Below, piece by piece: positions 15,631 to 19,870 of a stretch of DNA of 19,870 nucleotides (the stretch's first letter is position 1; every line of letters begins with the position of its first letter). Source of the DNA: UBA7803 sp041608775 (GTDB lineage: Bacteria; Pseudomonadota; Gammaproteobacteria; Pseudomonadales; Azotimanducaceae); the NCBI GenBank assembly GCA_041608775.1, contig JBFISC010000035.1, positions 1-19,870 on the forward strand. The letters are read 5' to 3'. Made by a program: the position numbers and the translations under genes. The notes beneath the pieces are model-generated. The model made no database searches and had not been told where the DNA came from. It saw nothing but the letters and a program-made list of their open reading frames with translations.

Positions 15631-15659
15631 TGGTCGTAGGCGCGGCGAACTCAGATAAT
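15631..15659 (+). promoter_or_regulatory. Candidate promoter of the metal-transporter gene
   Basis: The -10-like GATAAT (15654-15659, 5/6 to consensus) has a weak -35 TGGTCG (15631-15636) at 17-base spacing. Transcription would begin near 15666, giving a leader of about 40 bases. Confidence 0.4.
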
Positions 15660-15706
15660 CGAAGCGTTGCAGAGCAATCGCCGGCAGGGCCGCAATCCGG
15701 ATCGAG

Positions 15707-16396
15707 ATGAGCCACCATGAAGTCCACAGAGTGCACCGGGTCGGCTGGCTGCGAGCGGCGGTACTGGGTGCCAACGACGGCATCGTTTCCACCGCGAGCC
15801 TGGTGATCGGCGTTGCCGCGGCAGGCACCACGAAAGAAGCCATCATGCTCGCCGGCCTGGCGGGGCTGGTCGCCGGCGCCATGTCCATGGCGGCCGGCGA
15901 GTACGTTTCGGTCAGCTCCCAGGCCGATACCGAGAAAGCGGATCTGGCCCTCGAGCAGCGGTCGCTGGAGCGGGATCCGGAGTTCGAGACCGAGGAGCTC
16001 GCCGCCATCTACGAAGGGCGAGGCCTCGATACCGCGCTGGCAAGACGGGTCGCCGAGCAGCTCATGGACCACGATGCCCTCGCCGCTCACGCCCGCGACG
16101 AGATCGGCATCTCCGAGGTCGTCAACGCCCGGCCGGTGCAGGCCGCGGTCTCGTCCGCCGGCACCTTCACCGTCGGGGCGGTGCTGCCGCTGCTGGTCGC
16201 CCTGATGACCCCGGTGCCAACCCTGGTCCTCGCCGTCGCAGCCGCTTCGCTGGTGTTTCTCGCGTTCCTCGGCGGCCTCGCCGCCCGCGCCGGCGGCGCC
16301 CCGGTGCTGGCCGGTGCCACCCGGGTGACCTTCTGGGGCGCGCTCGCCATGGCGCTCACGGCCGCCGTCGGCCACCTGTTCGGCATCGTCGCGTGA
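15707..16396 (+). CDS. VIT1/CCC1-family metal ion transporter
   Basis: A 229-residue membrane protein of the vacuolar iron transporter family. GANDGIVSTASLVIGVAAAG (about 21-40) and GAMSMAAGEYVSVSSQ (57-72) are the two signature helices carrying the conserved Asp24, Met59, Met61 and Glu65. A Glu/Asp-rich soluble helical hairpin (about 73-130) follows, which in plant VIT1 binds metal on the cytoplasmic side, and then three more hydrophobic helices. It should move Fe2+ or Mn2+, by proton exchange in characterised members, lowering cytoplasmic metal. The ATG at 15707 has only a weak GAG upstream. The next gene begins 7 bases after its stop, implying co-transcription with the GPH transporter. Confidence 0.9.
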   Translation: MSHHEVHRVHRVGWLRAAVLGANDGIVSTASLVIGVAAAGTTKEAIMLAGLAGLVAGAMSMAAGEYVSVSSQADTEKADLALEQRSLERDPEFETEELAAIYEGRGLDTALARRVAEQLMDHDALAAHARDEIGISEVVNARPVQAAVSSAGTFTVGAVLPLLVALMTPVPTLVLAVAAASLVFLAFLGGLAARAGGAPVLAGATRVTFWGALAMALTAAVGHLFGIVA

Positions 16397-16403
16397 CCCG
16401 ACG

Positions 16404-17798
16404 ATGACCCGCGAGGCGCACGACGGCGGCTCCTCCCGGCTCGGCAAGTCGACGCTGTTCTACTACAGCCTGACCGATCTGCCGGTCGCCATGTCGATCT
16501 TTCCGGTGATCGTGTTCATTCCGCGCTTCTACGCCAGCGAGATGGCCGTGCCGCTGGCCATGGTCGGCACGATCATGATCGTCGTGCGGATCTTCGACGT
16601 CATCACCGACCCGCTGATGGGCTACATCAGCGATCACACCCGCAGCCGCTTCGGCCGCCGTCGACCCTGGGTGGCGGCCGCGACGCCCATCATGATGCTG
16701 TCGATCTACCAGCTGTTCATGCCCCCCGAGGGCGCGGGCGCCGGCCACATGCTGATCTGGAGCCTGCTGCTCTCCATCGCCACGACGATGATGCTGATCC
16801 CCTACTACGCCTGGGGCGCCGAGCTCTCGACGGACTATCACGAGCGATCCCGCATCACCGGCGCTCGGGCGATGGCGGGCGTGGTCGGCAGCCTGACCGC
16901 CCAGCTGGTTCCGGCCGCCGCCCTGATCCTCTTCGGCATCGGCGGCAGCAGCGCCGTCCTGCAGATCGTCGGGGTCACCATGCTCATCATCATGCCGCTG
17001 TGCGTGATCCTCACGGTCACCCGCACGCCGGAGGCTCAGGTTCAGGTTCGATCCACCCTGCCGGTCACCAAGGGGCTGAAGCTGATGTGGCAGAACAAGC
17101 CGTTCAAGCAGCTGGTCGCCGCGTTCATGATCGGCTCCATCGGCCTGAACGTGACCACGCCTCTGTACATCTTCTTCGTCGCCGATGTGCTGCAGGCGGA
17201 AGATCGCGCCATCTTCATGCTGACCTTCTTCTATCTGTCGAGCTTCTGCGCGGTGCCTGTCTGGGTGCGGCTGTCGCGGCTCATCGGCAAGCACCGGGCC
17301 TACATCCTGTCCTACGTCATCATTGCCTGCGCGCACCCCTTCTATCTGCTGCTCGGGGAAGGCGACTTCTGGTGGATGCTGCCGGTGACGGTGGTCACGG
17401 GGTTTGCGGCCGGCGGCTTCGCGCAGTCCCTGCCGAACTCGATGAAGGCGGACGTCATCGACCTGGATACCGCGGTCAGCTCCGAGAACCGGGCGGCCCT
17501 GTTCTTCTCGGCCTGGTCCTTCGCGCAGAAGGCCACCTCATCGGTGGGCGCCGCCATCGCCATGTTCGGCCTCGCCATGTTCGGCTTCGACGCGGCGCCC
17601 GGCGCAACGAACGGTCCAGAAGAGCTGTTCGGCCTGCGCTTCCTGTTCTCGACCTTTCCTTCGCTGTTCTTTCTGGTCGGCGCCGTGATCGTCTGGAACT
17701 ATCCCATCACGGAGAGCAGGCACGCGGAGATCCGGCGCGAGATCGATGCCCGCTCGGCGAGCGCGACCGCCGCGGCGAAGCCGCCTCAAACGCTGTAG
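16404..17798 (+). CDS. GPH-family (MelB-like, MFS superfamily) symporter
   Basis: A 464-residue transporter with about 12 hydrophobic segments. VRIFDVITDPLMGYISDHTR (61-80) corresponds to the WDxxNDPxMGW block of MelB, with Asp65 and Asp69 at the cation-binding Asp pair, followed by RFGRRRPW. The family imports sugars, sulfoquinovose and other glycosides with Na+ or H+; many members near steroid or lipid catabolism genes have unproven substrates. It begins 7 bases after the metal transporter gene with no clear ribosome site, so coupling is likely. Its stop overlaps the convergent gene by 13 bases. Import of a catabolic substrate is inferred from the enzymes that follow. Confidence 0.87.
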   Translation: MTREAHDGGSSRLGKSTLFYYSLTDLPVAMSIFPVIVFIPRFYASEMAVPLAMVGTIMIVVRIFDVITDPLMGYISDHTRSRFGRRRPWVAAATPIMMLSIYQLFMPPEGAGAGHMLIWSLLLSIATTMMLIPYYAWGAELSTDYHERSRITGARAMAGVVGSLTAQLVPAAALILFGIGGSSAVLQIVGVTMLIIMPLCVILTVTRTPEAQVQVRSTLPVTKGLKLMWQNKPFKQLVAAFMIGSIGLNVTTPLYIFFVADVLQAEDRAIFMLTFFYLSSFCAVPVWVRLSRLIGKHRAYILSYVIIACAHPFYLLLGEGDFWWMLPVTVVTGFAAGGFAQSLPNSMKADVIDLDTAVSSENRAALFFSAWSFAQKATSSVGAAIAMFGLAMFGFDAAPGATNGPEELFGLRFLFSTFPSLFFLVGAVIVWNYPITESRHAEIRREIDARSASATAAAKPPQTL

Positions 17799-18337
17799 TA
17801 GCCCGGCAGGTCCCCGGCCTCGATCTTTTCGGCATTGCGGAACGGATCGTGGCCGAAGTAGATGTCCTCGCCGATCAGCTTTCCGTCCGCGTCTGCCGGC
17901 CAGACCGTCACCAGCTGCGTGGTGGTGAGCACCAGATCGTCAGCGGCAATCGCCTGGCCCGCCACTTCCTTCAAACCCATGGCGAGCAACGCCGAGCCCC
18001 GGTGCACCTGCTTCACCTGACCCTCGGTCACGACGGCCCCGTCGTCCACGATGATGCGCTCCACCACCACCTCGAACTGCTGCCCGCCCCGTTCGAACAT
18101 GTCCCGGTAGAAGGCGCGTATCGCCTGCTCGCCGGACATCTCCATCGGCGCGTTGCCCCAGAAGTGGTAGACCGGCGATCCGGTCAGGGTGCCCATCAGC
18201 GGATCGAGCTGGCCGGTGATCTCGAACTCCATGTGGTTCCGGACCTGCAGCAGCAGCTCGCGCCGGCGCCCGGGCGGCTCCCGCTCGGCACGCTCCTGAA
18301 GGGGAAGCCAGCTTCGGTGGGGTTCGATCTTCGGCAT
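17786..18337 (-). CDS. NTF2/SnoaL-like fold protein
   Basis: A 183-residue soluble protein. The chosen ATG at 18337 has GGGAG nine bases upstream; the open frame continues to 18472 but that part overlaps the neighbouring oxidoreductase. The middle region (VYHFWGNAPMEMSGEQAIRAFYRDMFE, then beta-rich FEVVVERIIVDDGAVVTEGQVK) matches the cone-shaped alpha+beta barrel of SnoaL-like polyketide cyclases, limonene-epoxide hydrolases and ketosteroid isomerases. No specific catalytic set can be assigned with confidence. The gene follows the medium-chain oxidoreductase by 46 bases and may isomerise or bind a cyclic ketone in the same pathway. The convergent neighbour overlaps its 3' end by 13 bases. Confidence 0.75.
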   Translation of the reverse strand: MPKIEPHRSWLPLQERAEREPPGRRRELLLQVRNHMEFEITGQLDPLMGTLTGSPVYHFWGNAPMEMSGEQAIRAFYRDMFERGGQQFEVVVERIIVDDGAVVTEGQVKQVHRGSALLAMGLKEVAGQAIAADDLVLTTTQLVTVWPADADGKLIGEDIYFGHDPFRNAEKIEAGDLPGYYSV

Positions 18338-18383
18338 GATGTCGCGCTCCCGCTGGGCGATACCGGGGTCGGTTGACGCGCGG

Positions 18384-19382
18384 CTAGGGGGCCAGCAGCA
18401 GCTTGCCCATGTGCCCGCCGGTGAACAGTCTGGCCAGCGCCGCAGGAAACTGCTCGATTCCGCTCTCGACATGCTCGGGAAGCTGCAGTCGACCTTTCTG
18501 CATCCAGGTCCGCAGTTGCGACGACGCTTCCTCGAAACGGTTCTGAAATCGGTCTACGGTGAAACCGCACATGCAGGAGTTCCGCTCCGCGAGCCGCAGA
18601 TACAGCGAAGGGCCGCGCACGTCGTGCATGTGATCGTACTGGGAAATCGCCCCGCAGATCGCGATCCGCGCGCCGCTGGCCAGTCGATCCAGCACCAGAT
18701 CGAGGGTTTCCCCGCCCACGTTGTCGAAGAACACGTTGATGCCTTCCGGGGCCAGCTCGCTGAGGCGCGCACCGACATCATCGTTCTTGTAGTCGATGCC
18801 CGCAGCAGCGCCGATGGTTTCGGAGAGATAGCGGACCTTGTCGGGACCGCCGGCGATCCCGATCACGCGCCCGCCATGAATGCTCGCCAGCTGGCAAGCC
18901 ACGCTGCCCACCGCGCCCGCGGCGCCCGACACCACCACAGTGTCGCCTTCGTTGACACCGGCGACCTCCAGCATGCCGAAGTATGCGGTGAGCCCGGTGG
19001 TCATGCCGAGCAGGCCCAGGTAGTCTGACGGCTCCGCCACGCTCACGTCGATCTTGCGGAACGCCGCGCCGGGCATCATCGCGTGAGTCTGAACCATGGT
19101 GGGTCCGGTTACCCAGTCACCTTCCGTCAGCCCCTCTGCCGCGCTTGCCAGCACCCGCCCGACGCCCAGCGCGACCACCGTGCCGCCGACGGGGACGGAG
19201 CCATGAAACGCCTCGTCTTCCAGCGTGGTGCGGATGAAGGCGTCGATGGAGATTCGGGACACCTCGATCAGCGCCATGCCCGCCGGCGGGTCGCCGAGCG
19301 ACTCGGTCTCGACGGCGAAGTTCTCCTTGCCCGGCAGACCTGTCGGACGCGATTTCAGAACGATCTTGCGATTCTCGATCAT
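18384..19382 (-). CDS. Zinc-independent NADPH-dependent medium-chain oxidoreductase (enone/alkenal reductase-like)
   Basis: A 332-residue medium-chain dehydrogenase/reductase of the prostaglandin-reductase/curcumin-reductase group. GLLGMTTGLTAYFGMLEV (about 123-140) and VSGAAGAVGSVACQLA (151-166, with AAGAVG as the nucleotide loop) are characteristic, as is GGPDKVRYL near 178-186, whose Lys fits NADPH binding. The zinc-ligand cysteines of alcohol dehydrogenases are absent. It should reduce an alpha,beta-unsaturated ketone or aldehyde. The ATG at 19382 has GAGAGG three bases upstream. Position between an acyl-CoA-dehydrogenase-fold flavoprotein and an NTF2-like protein supports a role in catabolism of a cyclic or unsaturated ketone. 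Exact substrate unknown. Confidence 0.9.
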   Translation of the reverse strand: MIENRKIVLKSRPTGLPGKENFAVETESLGDPPAGMALIEVSRISIDAFIRTTLEDEAFHGSVPVGGTVVALGVGRVLASAAEGLTEGDWVTGPTMVQTHAMMPGAAFRKIDVSVAEPSDYLGLLGMTTGLTAYFGMLEVAGVNEGDTVVVSGAAGAVGSVACQLASIHGGRVIGIAGGPDKVRYLSETIGAAAGIDYKNDDVGARLSELAPEGINVFFDNVGGETLDLVLDRLASGARIAICGAISQYDHMHDVRGPSLYLRLAERNSCMCGFTVDRFQNRFEEASSQLRTWMQKGRLQLPEHVESGIEQFPAALARLFTGGHMGKLLLAP

Positions 19383-19413
19383 CGGCCTCTCCCGGGCTTC
19401 GTATTGGAGAAGA

Positions 19414-19429
19414 AGGCTGCAGGCAGCCT
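19414..19429 (-). terminator. Possible hairpin at the end of the flavoprotein gene
   Basis: AGGCTGC-AG-GCAGCCT is a perfect 16-base inverted repeat overlapping the stop of the upstream flavoprotein gene. On the minus-strand RNA the stem is followed by UCUUCU, only a partial U-tract. It may be a weak terminator or attenuator, or a protein-binding site before the oxidoreductase gene. Confidence 0.3.
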
Positions 19430-19870
19430 AGCGGGGCATGGGCTGCCCCAGGCCGCCAGCGAACTCGGGAGACGGTTCCTGCCCGAGCAGAATTCCGCCC
19501 AGGTCCTGATACAGCGGGTGCGCGACCCAGCGATGGGTAGCGCAGCCGTGGGCATCACGAAGTTTCCGCTCCAGCGGCGAATGCATCCGCATGCCACTGG
19601 TTCCGGCCGCCGTGTGCAGGGCATCCACAACCTTCATGCATTCGTTGGTGGCATGCACGCAGGCGAGCCGTGCGGCCTGAGTGACAGCCCCTGAAGGCAG
19701 CTCGGCACCCGCGGCGAGTTCCGCCTCGACGGCACCCATCGCCTCCATGACGTAGGCGCGCATCGCCCGGTACTGTGCCGTGCACTCGCCCATACGGTAC
19801 TGGGCGATCGGCCGGTGCTGCAGGGTCGAGGTGGAGAGCATGGGAATCTTGCTCTGCGCCAGGTCGGCGA
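19428..19870 (-). CDS. Acyl-CoA-dehydrogenase-fold flavoprotein, C-terminal part (HsaA-type hydroxylase-like)
   Basis: The 3' end of a gene cut by the right edge: about 146 residues are visible and the frame stays open to base 19870, so the ATG at 19841 is internal. The helical C-terminal domain (QYRMGECTAQYRAMRAYVME) and the end block TSGMRMHSPLERKLRDAHGC followed by HPLYQDLGGILLG resemble flavin-dependent monooxygenases with acyl-CoA dehydrogenase fold, such as the steroid-ring hydroxylase HsaA and DszC-like enzymes, rather than true acyl-CoA dehydrogenases. The catalytic N-terminal and middle domains are outside the window. It precedes the oxidoreductase and NTF2-like genes and likely leads their transcript. 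Confidence 0.8.
   Translation of the reverse strand, partial: ADLAQSKIPMLSTSTLQHRPIAQYRMGECTAQYRAMRAYVMEAMGAVEAELAAGAELPSGAVTQAARLACVHATNECMKVVDALHTAAGTSGMRMHSPLERKLRDAHGCATHRWVAHPLYQDLGGILLGQEPSPEFAGGLGQPMPR

Noticed and set aside
15554..16447. Upstream extension of the second TetR gene to 516 residues
   Set aside because: The extension is antisense to the VIT transporter and low in complexity; the ATG at 15553 with GAGG gives the usual TetR length.
1..19870. CRISPR arrays, tRNA genes, insertion sequences or phage genes
   Set aside because: No regularly spaced repeats, cloverleaf-like genes, transposase motifs or terminal inverted repeats were recognised by eye on either strand.

Overview
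The window is a densely packed stretch of chromosome from a high-GC bacterium. Two features suggest a Gram-negative proteobacterium, perhaps a gammaproteobacterium: the paired RND pump permease and lipoprotein adaptor, and the mix of lipid, ketone and terpenoid-type oxidoreductases. No ribosomal, phage or insertion-sequence marker is present, so the lineage is inferred only loosely. Thirteen complete genes are called, plus one gene cut by the right edge. Gene spacing is tight: several start/stop overlaps are GTGA, and the two convergent junctions have overlapping stop codons. No tRNA, rRNA, CRISPR array or mobile element was seen.

Layout, left to right. (1) 54-3081, plus strand: a large FAD-dependent amine-oxidase/phytoene-desaturase-like flavoprotein, then an overlapping class I SAM methyltransferase that probably starts at a TTG codon. 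(2) 3078-12142, minus strand, transcribed right to left: a TetR repressor with a perfect palindromic operator, an RND membrane-fusion lipoprotein and an RND permease form an efflux operon. Downstream lies a large class III nucleotide cyclase fused to zinc ribbons, a STAND-like AAA ATPase and a helical repeat region, translationally coupled to an extended short-chain dehydrogenase. (3) 12234-15553, minus strand: a second TetR regulator, a CPBP-family membrane protease and a type I Baeyer-Villiger monooxygenase. (4) 15707-17798, plus strand: a VIT1/CCC1-type metal transporter and a GPH-family (MelB-like) symporter, divergent from the second TetR gene. (5) 17786-19870, minus strand: an NTF2/SnoaL-like protein, a zinc-independent medium-chain NADPH oxidoreductase and the C-terminal part of an acyl-CoA-dehydrogenase-fold flavoprotein resembling HsaA-type hydroxylases.

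How they may work together (inference). The Baeyer-Villiger monooxygenase, enone/alkenal reductase-like MDR, acyl-CoA-dehydrogenase-fold flavoprotein, NTF2-like protein and GPH transporter fit uptake and oxidative breakdown or remodelling of cyclic or terpenoid/steroid-like ketones. The flavoprotein-methyltransferase pair and the SDR behind the cyclase suggest lipid or isoprenoid tailoring. The TetR/RND operon looks like an inducible efflux system for hydrophobic compounds. No single new multi-gene system is proven here. The best candidates for follow-up are the flavoprotein-methyltransferase unit, the cyclase-SDR coupled pair with non-canonical base-selecting positions, and the palindromic operators of the two TetR genes.
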